Source: a bacterium
Lineage (GTDB): Bacteria > Auribacterota > UBA6266
Reading direction: 5' to 3'
Assembly: GCA_023228325.1 (NCBI GenBank)
Contig: JALOBK010000001.1
Location: 496,001 to 560,000 of the forward strand
Length of the DNA: 64,000 nt
The stretch's first letter is position 1. Every line of letters begins with the position of its first letter. The translations under genes and the position numbers were made by a program. The notes beneath the pieces are model-generated. The model saw nothing but the letters and a program-made list of their open reading frames with translations. It did not search any database and had not been told where the DNA came from. This document shows, piece after piece, positions 33,538 to 42,524 of this stretch.

Positions 33538-33613
33538 TGGCGACCCCAACGGGAGTCGAACCCGTGTTGCAGGGATGAAAACCCTGTGTCCTAGGCCACT
33601 AGACGATGGGGTC
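33538..33613 (-). tRNA. tRNA-Glu (TTC)
   Basis: Cloverleaf on the minus strand: acceptor GACCCCA / TGGGGTC, T-arm GTTCGACTC, anticodon loop TTTTCAT giving TTC (Glu). CCA is encoded (complement of 33538-33540). 76 bases with CCA. Follows tRNA-Lys by 12 bases in one transcript. Confidence 0.96.
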
Positions 33614-33625
33614 GCGGAAAATAAA

Positions 33626-33701
33626 TGGTGAGCCAGCTGGGACTCGAACCCAGGACACCCGCCTTAAAAGGGCGGTGCTCTACCAACTGAGCTACTGGCC
33701 C
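33626..33701 (-). tRNA. tRNA-Lys (TTT)
   Basis: Cloverleaf on the minus strand: acceptor GGGCCAG / CTGGCTC (one G-U pair), D-arm AGCTCAGTTGGTAGAGC, anticodon loop CTTTTAA giving TTT (Lys), T-arm GGTTCGAGTCC. CCA encoded at 33626-33628. First tRNA after the promoter at 33728-33755. Confidence 0.96.
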
Positions 33702-33727
33702 GAAAAAACAAAAAGAGCAAGGCAGCA

Positions 33728-33755
33728 ATTATATACAAAAAAGGGGTTATGTCAA
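33728..33755 (-). promoter_or_regulatory. Consensus promoter of the tRNA-Lys/tRNA-Glu unit
   Basis: Minus-strand TTGACA (33750-33755), 16-base spacer, TATAAT (33728-33733): both hexamers perfect. Transcription would begin near 33721, about 20 bases before tRNA-Lys. Confidence 0.8.
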
Positions 33756-33786
33756 TTAATTTATATGCAAACACACGGAAGGAAAT

Positions 33787-34347
33787 TCAAACTTCCATTA
33801 TTTCTTTTTCTTTGTGTTTTACCAATTCATCAATCTCTTTTATATACTCATCGGTCTTTTTTTGTGTTTTTTCAACGGCTTCGAATTTCTCATCCTCAGT
33901 AACAGCCGACTCCTTAAACTTCATCTCGATTTCATGATTGGCGTGGCGCCTGATATTCCTTATGGAAACTTTCCCGTCTTCCGCCATCTTCCTGACAAGC
34001 TTTATCAAATCTTTTCTTCTTTCTTCATTAAGTTCGGGGATGGGTATGCGCAAGATCCTGCCGTCATTATTAGGGGTAATTCCCAGATCCGATTTCATAA
34101 TCGCTTTCTCAATCGCCGAAACCGCGCCGACATCCCACGGCTGTACAACAATAAGCCTGGGATCCGGAGTCGTAATACCGGCAATTTCTTTAAGCTTCAT
34201 CTGGGATCCATAATACTCAACCATGATATTTTCCACCAATGCGGGGGAAGCTTTCCCGGTCCGGATTGAAGAAAATTCATCATGAACATTTTTTGCGCTT
34301 TTTTTCATATGATCTTCCATTTCAGCAAGAATTTTTTTAAGAGCCAT
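33787..34347 (-). CDS. frr: Ribosome recycling factor
   Basis: Splits post-termination ribosomes together with EF-G. 186 residues, normal length. The three-helix bundle and small domain are evident: VHDEFSSIRTGKASPALVENIMVEYYGS, GITTPDPRLIVVQPWD, ITPNNDGRILRIPIPELNEERRKDL, SIRNIRRHANHEI. Last gene of rpsB-tsf-pyrH-frr, 20 bases after pyrH. Confidence 0.97.
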   Translation of the reverse strand: MALKKILAEMEDHMKKSAKNVHDEFSSIRTGKASPALVENIMVEYYGSQMKLKEIAGITTPDPRLIVVQPWDVGAVSAIEKAIMKSDLGITPNNDGRILRIPIPELNEERRKDLIKLVRKMAEDGKVSIRNIRRHANHEIEMKFKESAVTEDEKFEAVEKTQKKTDEYIKEIDELVKHKEKEIMEV

Positions 34348-34367
34348 TGCTACCTCCCTGTCTAAAA

Positions 34368-35093
34368 TCAGCCGTGGACAACCGTTCCTATTTTTTTACC
34401 AAGCAGGACATTCCTGATCGCGCCGGGGTTTGACATATTAAGGACTATTATGGGCATCCTGTTATCCATACAAAGTGATATAGCCGTGGAATCCATAACT
34501 TTAAGGTTCTTTTTCAGCACATCAATGTAAGTCAGGTCTTTAAAAAGCTTCGCTTTTTTATTTTTCATGGGGTCATCCGAATAGACTCCGTCAACTTTTG
34601 TAGCTTTAATAATCGCATCCGCGTTAACTTCGCTGGCACGAAGCGCCGCAGTAGTATCTGTCGAGAAAAACGGGTTGCCTGTCCCTCCGGCAAAAATTAC
34701 GACTCTCCCCTTTTCCAGATGACGGACAGCCCTTCTTCTTATGTACAGCTCCCCGATAGCTCTCATTTCAAAAGCCGTCATAACACGCGTCTGAACGCCT
34801 ATTTTTTCAAGGTCAGACTGCAATGCCAGTGCATTAATAACGGTCGCAAGCATACCCATATAGTCGGCTGTTGTCCTGTCCATGCCCTTCTCGCTTGCCG
34901 ATAATCCCCTGAAGATATTACCGCCGCCTATAACAATACCTATCTGTGTGCCTATGCGGGAAATATCCTTCATTTTCTTTGCGATTTCAAGCGTTTTATC
35001 CCTGTCTATGCTATATTGGTCCCCTTCGAGGGATTCCCCGCTGAGTTTTAGTATTATCCTCTTATATTTCGTAAACGGTTTAGAGCCGGACAT
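34368..35093 (-). CDS. pyrH: UMP kinase
   Basis: Phosphorylates UMP to UDP in pyrimidine nucleotide synthesis; amino-acid kinase fold. 241 residues. Motifs: RIILKLSGESLEG, IGIVIGGGNIFRG, MDRTTADYMGMLATVINALAL, VVIFAGGTGNPFFSTDTTAALRA, KATKVDGVYSDDP. Two bases after tsf and followed by frr, the classic order. Confidence 0.97.
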   Translation of the reverse strand: MSGSKPFTKYKRIILKLSGESLEGDQYSIDRDKTLEIAKKMKDISRIGTQIGIVIGGGNIFRGLSASEKGMDRTTADYMGMLATVINALALQSDLEKIGVQTRVMTAFEMRAIGELYIRRRAVRHLEKGRVVIFAGGTGNPFFSTDTTAALRASEVNADAIIKATKVDGVYSDDPMKNKKAKLFKDLTYIDVLKKNLKVMDSTAISLCMDNRMPIIVLNMSNPGAIRNVLLGKKIGTVVHG

Positions 35094-35095
35094 AA

Positions 35096-35917
35096 CTATT
35101 CTTCCCCGATTTTAATCCTGACAAAACTGCTGACGTTTATTTCTTTCCCCGTTTCTTTTGATTTCTTTTCAAGATATTGTTTGACCGACATATCCTGATC
35201 CTTTATAAAGGGCTGTTCCAAAAGGCATATCTGGTTAAGAAACTTTTTGATTTTCCCTTCCACGATTTTATCAACAATGTTCGCCGGCTTGCCCTTCACC
35301 TGATCGGCAAAAATCTCGCGTTCTTTCTCTATGACATCTTTGGGGGCCTGTTCCGCATTCACACAGAGAGGGTTTGCCGCCGCCACCTGCATGGCGATAT
35401 CTTTACCGGTTATCCTGACTCCATCATCCAGTTCCGCCGAAAGTTCCACGATAACACCGAGTTTATTGTCAAGATGTATATACGGGACAAAACAGCCTTT
35501 AGTCGAAAGGACTTTTACCCTGCCGATTTTAATGTTCTCGCCTATGCTTGCCCCGATATCGCCGATTAAATCAATAACTTCTTTGCTCTCTCTCGCCGAT
35601 TCTCCGTTTTGATAGACTGTTTCAAGCACTTTATCCGCAAAAACCCTGAATTTATCATTATTTGAGACAAAGTCTGTTTCGCAATTCAATTCGACCAGCG
35701 CGGTTTTTTTACCGTCAGCTGAAACTTTTATCCTGATCAAACCTTCTTTTGCGGCTCTGCCCGAGCGTTTGGAAATCGCAGCGAGTCCTTTTTTTCTTAA
35801 GACATCCACCGCTTTTTCCATATCGGCGCCGGTTTCTGCAAGCGCTTTTTTACAATCCATCATACCCGCGCCGGTCTTATCCCTCAATTCCTTAACCTGA
35901 GCTGCGCTAATTTCCAT
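35096..35917 (-). CDS. tsf: Translation elongation factor Ts
   Basis: Nucleotide exchange factor for EF-Tu. 273 residues. The UBA-like N-terminus has VKELRDKTGAGMMDCKKAL; KKGLAAISKRSGRAAKEGLI and ALVELNCETDFVSNNDKFR follow, with the C-terminal dimerisation part present. 73 bases after rpsB. Confidence 0.97.
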   Translation of the reverse strand: MEISAAQVKELRDKTGAGMMDCKKALAETGADMEKAVDVLRKKGLAAISKRSGRAAKEGLIRIKVSADGKKTALVELNCETDFVSNNDKFRVFADKVLETVYQNGESARESKEVIDLIGDIGASIGENIKIGRVKVLSTKGCFVPYIHLDNKLGVIVELSAELDDGVRITGKDIAMQVAAANPLCVNAEQAPKDVIEKEREIFADQVKGKPANIVDKIVEGKIKKFLNQICLLEQPFIKDQDMSVKQYLEKKSKETGKEINVSSFVRIKIGEE

Positions 35918-35990
35918 CTTTTACTCCTCTCCAACAAAAATACAAGATATTAAAACAAATTAATTCTGCCGGCCTGATGCAGAAAACTGT

Positions 35991-36842
35991 TTATTCCGGT
36001 TTTTCGTTTTTCTTTAACCTCGTTAACTTTCTCTTGGGCTTTTTCTTCTCTTCTTTCTTTTTCTTCTTTTCAATGACATCTTCAATCGTTTCTTCAACTT
36101 CCGGTTTCTTCTGCATTAAAGATTTCTTCTCTTCCTCTTCTTCCGCTATCCTCTTAACTTTGCCTTCATTGCCTTCAAGCGCCGCATCGGCAATTTTATT
36201 GGCAATCAGAGAAATAGTCCTCATGGCATCATCATTACCCGGTATAGGAATATCCACAATGTCAGGATCGCAATTAGTATCAACAATAGCGATAACCTTT
36301 ATTTTGAGTTTTTTTGCTTCCAAAACAGCTATTCTTTCCCTTTTGGGATCAACAACAAAAAGCACCCCGGGCAGCTTTTTCATATCCCTGATTCCCTGAA
36401 GATACTTCTTAAGCCGTTCTTTTTCTTTTAATATGCTTATAACTTCTTTCTTGGTAAGGGTTTCAAAAATCCCTTCTTCTTCCTGTTTTTCGATTTCATT
36501 GAGCCTGGATATGCTTCTTCTTATTGTAACAAAATTGGTAAGCGTCCCTCCAAGCCATCGTTCGTTTACATAATACATACCGCATTTATCCGCGGCATCT
36601 TTTATGCATTCCTTCGCCTGTTTTTTTGTGCCCACAAACAGCACATCAAGGCCCGCGGAAACGGTTTCTTTAACCAAACGGTACGCTTCTTCAAGCTGTA
36701 AGGCGGTTTTCTGGAGATCGATAATATATATTCCATCGCGCGATTCGAATATATAACGCTTCATTTTCGGGTTCCACCGGTGAGTTTGATGCCCGAAATG
36801 AACCCCTGCTTCGAGCAACTCTTTAATAGTGACTACTGGCAC
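35991..36842 (-). CDS. rpsB: 30S ribosomal protein S2
   Basis: Small-subunit protein at the mRNA exit, 283 residues. Core motifs: TIKELLEAGVHFGHQTHRWNPKM, VNERWLGGTLTNF, VVDPKRERIAVLEAKKL, VDTNCDPDIVDIPIPGNDD. The last 40 residues form a Lys/Glu-rich extension longer than in E. coli. The start is GTG (36840-36842), five bases after AAGGAGG; a GTG start with a strong ribosome site fits leader-based control. First gene of rpsB-tsf-pyrH-frr, behind the structured leader at 36848-36991. Confidence 0.97.
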   Translation of the reverse strand: MPVVTIKELLEAGVHFGHQTHRWNPKMKRYIFESRDGIYIIDLQKTALQLEEAYRLVKETVSAGLDVLFVGTKKQAKECIKDAADKCGMYYVNERWLGGTLTNFVTIRRSISRLNEIEKQEEEGIFETLTKKEVISILKEKERLKKYLQGIRDMKKLPGVLFVVDPKRERIAVLEAKKLKIKVIAIVDTNCDPDIVDIPIPGNDDAMRTISLIANKIADAALEGNEGKVKRIAEEEEEKKSLMQKKPEVEETIEDVIEKKKKKEEKKKPKRKLTRLKKNEKPE

Positions 36843-36847
36843 AACTT

Positions 36848-36991
36848 CCTCCTTTTGCTTTGGGATTCCGGCTCCATTTTTTCCAAATGCCCCGCTTTCC
36901 GAAAGGATACTTTTCGGTTCCTGTTAATTTTAATTGACCAAAAACCGGAATCCAATCCCCTGTTAAGTATCCTGATCAACAGAAAGCAGGG
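36848..36991 (-). promoter_or_regulatory. Structured rpsB leader, potential H-type pseudoknot
   Basis: In the RNA (minus strand) three long-range pairings are possible. Helix A: 36982-36991 with 36890-36899, ten pairs with one G-U. Helix B: 36965-36973 (AGGATACTT) with 36904-36912 (AAGTATCCT), nine perfect pairs, nested in A. Helix C: 36945-36953 (GGATTCCGG), in the loop of B, with 36863-36871 (CCGGAATCC), nine perfect pairs, crossing A and B. Helix C ends nine bases before the ribosome site AAGGAGG (36848-36854). A crossing helix beside the start region suggests control of rpsB translation, perhaps by S2 as in enterobacteria. If transcription starts at 36988, helix A keeps seven pairs. Confidence 0.65.
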
Positions 36992-36994
36992 TTT

Positions 36995-37022
36995 ATATTA
37001 ACAAAAATCAGTGTATTTTCAA
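36995..37022 (-). promoter_or_regulatory. Promoter of the rpsB operon
   Basis: Minus-strand TTGAAA (37017-37022), 16-base spacer, TAATAT (36995-37000). Predicted transcription start about 36988, leaving a leader of about 146 bases before rpsB. It lies just after the end of the upstream acyltransferase gene. Confidence 0.55.
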
Positions 37023-37044
37023 GGGTTTTTTAACTGCCGCTAAA

Positions 37045-37719
37045 TTAAGCGGTTATATTTAACTGTTCGGCGCATAAATTATCAAGACGCCTCAATGTTT
37101 CTTCAAGTTTTTTCCTGTATTGCTCTGTCATCTCCGAAGTCATGTCTTCAGGCACATTAACCGGGTCTCCAAACGCGATATGGACTCTGCCGAAAGGTTT
37201 TAAGAGAATAAATTTATCCCAGCTTTTCAGCACCCATTTCCCGCTCGCATCATAACTAACCGGAATTATCCGGGCCCCGGTCATCTGCGCAATTTTAATT
37301 ATGCCGTCATTTACCCTGAAAGCCGGGCCTCTGGGGCCATCCGGGGTAATGGCAACATTATTTCCGCAGGTAATCTTTGAAGTTATCTCTTTAATCGCTT
37401 TCTGTCCGCCCCTGCTGGAAGACCCCCTCACTACATCGAATCCGAGGCTCAGAGCTAAAGCCGTTCCGTAATCTCCATCCCTGCTCATACTTATAAGCAC
37501 TGATATTTTTTTCTTTTTGCAATGGAGGAAATAATAATATGTGTGAAAAAAAAGCCTGTTATGCCAGAATGCGAAGATGTTGCTTCCCTCTTTCGCATAT
37601 TTATCGAAAATATCACCGCGTGTTGCGGTTATTTTACTTGTACTGCAGACCAATCTCAAAAACAGGCTGAAAATAAAACCTGATATCTTAGTTAAAAAAT
37701 TTTGCATAGCTGTATACAT
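37045..37719 (-). CDS. DUF374 lysophospholipid acyltransferase-like protein
   Basis: 224 residues of the DUF374 family, related to membrane acyltransferases and usually found beside lipid A genes; thought to acylate a lipid A precursor or phospholipid. Motifs: FAFWHNRLFFH (the HxxxxD-like region is altered, as in the family), SMSRDGDYGTALALSLGFDVVRGSSSRGG, NVAITPDGPRGPAF, and IIPVSYDASGKWVLKSWDKF. One N-terminal hydrophobic segment. Shares one base with the end of msbA; last gene of the long envelope run. Confidence 0.87.
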   Translation of the reverse strand: MYTAMQNFLTKISGFIFSLFLRLVCSTSKITATRGDIFDKYAKEGSNIFAFWHNRLFFHTYYYFLHCKKKKISVLISMSRDGDYGTALALSLGFDVVRGSSSRGGQKAIKEITSKITCGNNVAITPDGPRGPAFRVNDGIIKIAQMTGARIIPVSYDASGKWVLKSWDKFILLKPFGRVHIAFGDPVNVPEDMTSEMTEQYRKKLEETLRRLDNLCAEQLNITA

Positions 37720-39527
37720 CAGAGGTTAAACTGAAGATTATAAAGTTTTTTATAAAGTCCTTTTTCGTCATTTAAAAGCGCGCTGTGTGTGCCATGCTGC
37801 ACTACTTTACCGCGCTCAAGGACAATTATAGAATCAGCATTTTTAACTGTTGAAAGCCTGTGCGCTATCACAAATACGGTTCTTCCTTTCATCAGGACAT
37901 TTAATGCATCCTGCACAAGTTTTTCGGATTCTGTATCGAGAGAGGATGTAGCTTCATCCAATATAAGTATGGGAGGATTTTTCAGCAAAGCCCTGGCAAT
38001 CGTTATCCTCTGCTTTTCCCCTCCGGAAAGCTTGACGCCTCTCTCCCCTATTACGGTATCATACCCTTTCTGAAACGATTTTATAAAAGAATCCGCATTC
38101 GCTTTTTTCGCCGCATCTGCAATGTCTTCAAGTCCGAGTTCCCGGTTTCCGTAACTGATGTTATTCGCTATTGTATCGTTAAACAATATGGTATCCTGTG
38201 TCACTATTCCTATCTTTTGCCTGAGAGATTCAAGTTTGAACCGCCGTATATCTTTACCGTCTATCAAAACAGCACCCGCGACAGGGTCGTAAAACCTCGG
38301 GATAAGGTTCACCATAGTGGATTTTCCAGCCCCGCTCGGACCGACAATCGCCAATATCTTACCTGTTTCAACTTTGATGGAAACATCATTAAGAACATTC
38401 TCATCGCACCCGCCGTATTTGAATGAAACATCCCTGAATTCGATATTATTCCTGAAACCGGAAAGTTCAACGGCATTATCCTCATCTTTTATATCGGGCT
38501 CTTTGTCCAATATCTCAAACAGCTTCGACGCGGCGGCGGCGGCCCTCTGGATATCCACATTTGTCTTTGCCAGAGTCTTAGCGGGTTTCAGACAGGATAC
38601 AACCAAACCGTAAAAATAAAATAACCATCCGGCTGTCATAGCGCCGGCAACAACCTGTTTGAACCCGTAAATACTTATTCCGGCAAGAACAACTATTCCG
38701 ACCAGTTCAACAATAGGGCTTACAAATGCTTCCCTTTTAACAGCTTTTATCATAAGCCGGTAGAATTTCTGGTTCTCGACACCGAACCTCTCTTTCTCGT
38801 ATTTTTTCATATTGAATGCTTTAACTATCCTTATGCCTGTAAGAGTTTCCTGCATTATAGAGCTTATATCCGCCACCCTGTCCTGCGAACTTGACGCAAG
38901 CTTTTTGATTTTTCTGCCGATAACGGAAACAGGCCCTATTATGGCAGGCGAAATCAGCAAAACCATAAGTGACAATTTCCAGTCTATAATAAAAATCAGA
39001 AACAAACATAAAAACAGCTGCATCCCCTCAAATATTGATTCCGCAACCCTTCCGGAAAGGCCTTCTCTCAACAAGGAAGCGTCATAGGTAATACGCGACA
39101 TTATTTCCCCTGTCCTGCTTTCACTAAAATACCCGACTGAAAGATCATGGATATGGGCATAGACATCCTCTCTTATATCCCTGACCACCCCTTGCCCCAT
39201 TTTTTCCATAAGCACTTTCTGCGCAAATGTAAAGACTCCCTTGATCAGCAGAGAAATAAAAATAAATATGATAGCTCCGTAAAGAAGGTTTATTCTGTCG
39301 ACCGTGTTAAGATAATCCAAAAAAGAATGAAGGATGTGCTTGAAAGGGAAATTAAGAGATGTGGAATCCACAAGCTCTTTGCCCATTAACACCTTGTCCA
39401 TAATGGGAACCAATGTCCAGAGCGAAATAATACTGAAAATCGTAGCCAGAAACATGCTTAACAGCCCCAGGACAAGGTAGGTCACATAAGGTTTGACATA
39501 TTTAAAAAGCCTCATGTATTCTCTCAT
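37719..39527 (-). CDS. msbA: Lipid A export ABC transporter, MsbA-like
   Basis: Half-transporter of 602 residues that flips lipid A-core across the inner membrane in characterised relatives. Six transmembrane helices in residues 1-320, then an ATPase domain: Walker A GPSGAGKST, Q-loop IVTQDTILFNDTI, signature LSGGEKQR, Walker B ILILDEATSSLD and switch His in IAHRLSTVKNAD. Four-base overlap with lpxB and adjacency to lipid A genes support MsbA over a drug exporter. Confidence 0.9.
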   Translation of the reverse strand: MREYMRLFKYVKPYVTYLVLGLLSMFLATIFSIISLWTLVPIMDKVLMGKELVDSTSLNFPFKHILHSFLDYLNTVDRINLLYGAIIFIFISLLIKGVFTFAQKVLMEKMGQGVVRDIREDVYAHIHDLSVGYFSESRTGEIMSRITYDASLLREGLSGRVAESIFEGMQLFLCLFLIFIIDWKLSLMVLLISPAIIGPVSVIGRKIKKLASSSQDRVADISSIMQETLTGIRIVKAFNMKKYEKERFGVENQKFYRLMIKAVKREAFVSPIVELVGIVVLAGISIYGFKQVVAGAMTAGWLFYFYGLVVSCLKPAKTLAKTNVDIQRAAAAASKLFEILDKEPDIKDEDNAVELSGFRNNIEFRDVSFKYGGCDENVLNDVSIKVETGKILAIVGPSGAGKSTMVNLIPRFYDPVAGAVLIDGKDIRRFKLESLRQKIGIVTQDTILFNDTIANNISYGNRELGLEDIADAAKKANADSFIKSFQKGYDTVIGERGVKLSGGEKQRITIARALLKNPPILILDEATSSLDTESEKLVQDALNVLMKGRTVFVIAHRLSTVKNADSIIVLERGKVVQHGTHSALLNDEKGLYKKLYNLQFNL

Positions 39528-40660
39528 CGGCTTGCCATATTAACGGCAATTTCAGCCGCCCTTCCGCTCGCGCCGGGATCTCCCAGAAGTTTCTTTATCC
39601 TTTCAAGTTTTCTTTTGATTTCCATATACCTGCTCTTATCATCCATTATATCCGAAACCTGTTTTGCAATTTTCACAGGGGTCACATCATTCTGAATCAA
39701 TTCAGGCACAACCCTTTCCCCTGAAACAACATTAGCCAGTCCTATATAAGGTATTTTTATCAGCTTTTTTCCGAGAAAATAAGTGAACCAGCTTACCTTA
39801 TAAACTATAACCATGGGTGTTCCAAAAAACCCAGTTTGTAACGTAGCGGTCCCCGATGATGCGATAATAAAATCGCTATGCTTCATTATATCAAAAGCCA
39901 AATCCATGCTGATTTTTATTTCCAGAGGGATTTTTTCCGTTTCACCGCGTATAATAGGCTCAAGTTCCTTTGAAGCGCATCCGATAACATATTGTTTAAT
40001 CCCGGTTTTTTCACATAAAATCAGGGCCGCCTTTAAGATTGCCGGCAGAAGCTTTTTAATTTCGTTTTCCCTGCTTCCCGGCAAAATACCTATAAGCTTC
40101 CGGTCCGGCCTGAAACCGAGGGCGTCAAAAAAATCTTCTTTTTTCATCCGCGTTTCCAGAACATCCACAAGCGGGTGGCCGACAAATTCAACATCCAAAG
40201 ATGTTTTTTCGTAATATTTCTTCTCGAAAGGAAATATTACCATCAATTTATCCGCGATTTCGGCCATTTTAATGACCCTGTTCCGTTTCCATGCCCACAC
40301 CTGCGGACTGATATAATAAAGGACTTTTATTCCCATCTTTTTTACAATTTTTGCCAACCGCATATTAAAACCCGGATAATCGACAAGTATAACCAGGTCC
40401 GGTTTATCAGCATGTATAATGCCGGCGATGGAGGAAAAAACTTTTCTAAAATACCCGAGGTGTTTCAGGACTTCAACAAAACCGATAACCGATACCGCCG
40501 TTAAATCATAATGAAGGGTCACCCCGTTTTTTTTCATCAGAGGCCCGCCGGCGCCGGCAAAAACCGCCGAGGGGTCTTTTTCCCTGATCTGCCTTACAAG
40601 ATTTGACGCGTGAAGATCGCCGGAATGTTCTCCGGCAACTATAAAATATTTATTTCCCAT
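39524..40660 (-). CDS. lpxB: Lipid-A-disaccharide synthase
   Basis: Condenses UDP-2,3-diacylglucosamine with lipid X. 378 residues, GT19 family. Motifs: YFIVAGEHSGDLHAS at the N-terminus, DYPGFNMRLAKIVKK, YYISPQVWAWKRNRV, FVGHPLVDV, GILPGSRENEIKKLLP, ASSGTATLQTGFFGTPMVIVYK. Overlaps the Gfo/Idh gene by 11 bases and msbA by four. Confidence 0.96.
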   Translation of the reverse strand: MGNKYFIVAGEHSGDLHASNLVRQIREKDPSAVFAGAGGPLMKKNGVTLHYDLTAVSVIGFVEVLKHLGYFRKVFSSIAGIIHADKPDLVILVDYPGFNMRLAKIVKKMGIKVLYYISPQVWAWKRNRVIKMAEIADKLMVIFPFEKKYYEKTSLDVEFVGHPLVDVLETRMKKEDFFDALGFRPDRKLIGILPGSRENEIKKLLPAILKAALILCEKTGIKQYVIGCASKELEPIIRGETEKIPLEIKISMDLAFDIMKHSDFIIASSGTATLQTGFFGTPMVIVYKVSWFTYFLGKKLIKIPYIGLANVVSGERVVPELIQNDVTPVKIAKQVSDIMDDKSRYMEIKRKLERIKKLLGDPGASGRAAEIAVNMASR

Positions 40661-41585
40661 ATTGCCCTTTTTCTATCTGGTCGGCTATCTGGACAGCGAC
40701 TTCAAGGGCTTTTGCGCCGTGTTCACCGCTTACAACAGGGTTTATCCTGTGTTTAACACAATTTATGAAAGATTCCAGCTCTGCTTTTAAAGGCTCTACC
40801 CGTTCGAAAGGAATCTCCTTTTTCGCTATTCTGAACATTTTTTTCTGATAAAGAACCCCTTGCTGTTTCTCATAATCGAGGGAAATATAAGTATTCGGCT
40901 GAAATATCCTGATTTTTCTGAGATTGCGAGGGGAAACCCTGCTGGTGGTCAAGTTAGCTATACACCCGTTTTCGAATTTTATCCTTGCATTGGCAATATC
41001 CGCCGTCTTATGTATTACTCCCACTCCGACAGCTTCTATCCGGTCAATAGGCCCGGGAACCATATTAAGTATTATATCTATATCGTGTATCATAAGGTCC
41101 AAAACAGCGCTTACGTCCGTGCCCCGGGGATTGTATTTGCACAATCTGTGCGCTTCTATAAACTTCGGCTCGGTCAGAATCTTCTGGAAACTCATTATTA
41201 CGGGGTTGAACCGTTCAATATGCCCGACCTGAATTATACAGCCCTTTTTCGCCGCCCTCTCCAAAAGGTCGCGGGCCTGGCTTACTTCCGATGTAATCGG
41301 TTTTTCTATAAGAATATCTTTTCCGTATTCAAGAACCTCTTTCGCGACTCTATAATGAAGAGTTGTGGGAACCGCAATACTCAGCACATCAACTTCACCC
41401 AACAACTTTCTGTAATCCCTGTAAGCTTTGCATCTGTACTTCCGGGCTATCTCAAAGCCCTTTTTCTTGCTCGTATCGGCAATTCCGGTCAGCTCGACAT
41501 CTTCCAGACCCGCATATATACGCGCATGATGCTGGCCCAGATGCCCGACACCTATTACACCGGCTCTTATTTTTTTATCGCTCAT
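40650..41585 (-). CDS. Gfo/Idh/MocA-family oxidoreductase in the lipid A cluster
   Basis: 311 residues. N-terminal NAD(P)-binding fold GVIGVGHLGQHHARIY, the catalytic EKP (ILIEKPITSEVSQARDLL) and the C-terminal dehydrogenase domain (VGHIERFNPVI, DLMIHDIDIILNMV). A member of this family sits between lpxI and lpxB in many Gram-negative genomes. GnnA of the same family oxidises UDP-GlcNAc for diamino-type lipid A, but its partner aminotransferase GnnB is not seen here, so the role is open. It reads into lpxB with an 11-base overlap. Confidence 0.85.
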   Translation of the reverse strand: MSDKKIRAGVIGVGHLGQHHARIYAGLEDVELTGIADTSKKKGFEIARKYRCKAYRDYRKLLGEVDVLSIAVPTTLHYRVAKEVLEYGKDILIEKPITSEVSQARDLLERAAKKGCIIQVGHIERFNPVIMSFQKILTEPKFIEAHRLCKYNPRGTDVSAVLDLMIHDIDIILNMVPGPIDRIEAVGVGVIHKTADIANARIKFENGCIANLTTSRVSPRNLRKIRIFQPNTYISLDYEKQQGVLYQKKMFRIAKKEIPFERVEPLKAELESFINCVKHRINPVVSGEHGAKALEVAVQIADQIEKGQYGK

Positions 41586-41596
41586 TGCCCAACCGC

Positions 41597-42427
41597 CTAT
41601 AAAGCTTTCCGGCTGTCCACGCCCATTATTTTAATGTTATTCTTTTCGGCCATCTCTATTACTTTTTCCTTATCAAAAAAGACCGTTTTCCCCGCTTCCA
41701 GAGCTATCACATGGACACCGGCCGAAATCGCGTTTTTGACGGTTTCCAAACCGATGACAGGAACATCGAACCGCATATCCTGCTGGGGTTTCGCAACCTT
41801 TACGACAACTGTTCCCGACCCGGCAATTTTTCCGCTTCTCTTTATTGTTTCATCAGTGCCGTCCATCGCCTCAACAGCAACTACAGACTTATTTTTTACA
41901 ACCACGGTCTGCCCTATATCCAGGCCTGAAATTCCTTTGGCCATCCTGATGCCGAAATTTATATCCATCTTCTGGGCGCGGCTTAACGGCCTGCCTGTAA
42001 TCAGACCTTCCGGGGCGATAAGCTCTTTAATAAACACCGTCGAGTCTTCCAGCGTTATCCCCTCTCTCTCCATCTCATCCGCTATGCTTTTCAAAACAGT
42101 GTCCGCTCTCCTGTCCTTAAGGCGGAAAATCAGCCTGATTAACCTGAAGTCCAGCCCTATAAAATTCCTCAATACTATTCTGGGATTTATCTGTCCTACC
42201 ATAACCGCGGATTTTACCCCGCTCTTCTTGAAAATTTTTATCAGTTTCGAAAACTGGCCTACTTTAAGCCAATGGAATTCATCAACATATTTTGACAGTT
42301 CTTTCATTGTTTCGCCGTAGAAGCCCACGGCGACAATCTTTTTTACGCCTTCCGCCCTGGCCGCTTTCGCGAACTGGACAGGAAACGTATTATTTCCCGC
42401 TATCAAGCCTATTTTTTCTTTAACCAC
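41597..42427 (-). CDS. lpxI: UDP-2,3-diacylglucosamine pyrophosphatase LpxI (DUF1009)
   Basis: Hydrolyses UDP-2,3-diacylglucosamine to lipid X, replacing LpxH in many bacteria. About 276 residues. Motifs: KIGLIAGNNTFPVQFAKAAR, GVKSAVMVGQINPRIV, VVKNKSVVAVEAMDGTDETIKR, FDVPVIGLETVKNAISAGV. The start is uncertain: GTG at 42427 (GGACGGG seven bases upstream) gives the family N-terminus; a GTG at 42454 would add nine residues. No LpxH is seen in the window, so this is the only candidate for the step here. Confidence 0.9.
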   Translation of the reverse strand: MVKEKIGLIAGNNTFPVQFAKAARAEGVKKIVAVGFYGETMKELSKYVDEFHWLKVGQFSKLIKIFKKSGVKSAVMVGQINPRIVLRNFIGLDFRLIRLIFRLKDRRADTVLKSIADEMEREGITLEDSTVFIKELIAPEGLITGRPLSRAQKMDINFGIRMAKGISGLDIGQTVVVKNKSVVAVEAMDGTDETIKRSGKIAGSGTVVVKVAKPQQDMRFDVPVIGLETVKNAISAGVHVIALEAGKTVFFDKEKVIEMAEKNNIKIMGVDSRKAL

Positions 42428-42509
42428 AATTTTACCCGTCCGATAAAAAAACACAAAATCCCAATATCTGAGGATTTACCCGGAATTTGCAAAATTAGAA
42501 TTTAAAATT

Positions 42510-42524
42510 CCTGCCTGTGGCAGG
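42510..42524 (-). terminator. Small hairpin in the lpxA-lpxI gap
   Basis: Perfect inverted repeat CCTGCC (42510-42515) / GGCAGG (42519-42524), three-base loop. On the minus strand it is followed by an A/T-rich stretch with a short T-run, so weak termination is possible. The rest of the 155-base gap 42428-42582 contains repeated TTCGGATT/GATTCGGATT words and nothing else recognisable. Confidence 0.3.

Noticed and set aside
40860..42320. 486-residue open frame on the plus strand
   Set aside because: It is antisense to the Gfo/Idh and lpxI genes; long frames opposite dense coding are common in this window.
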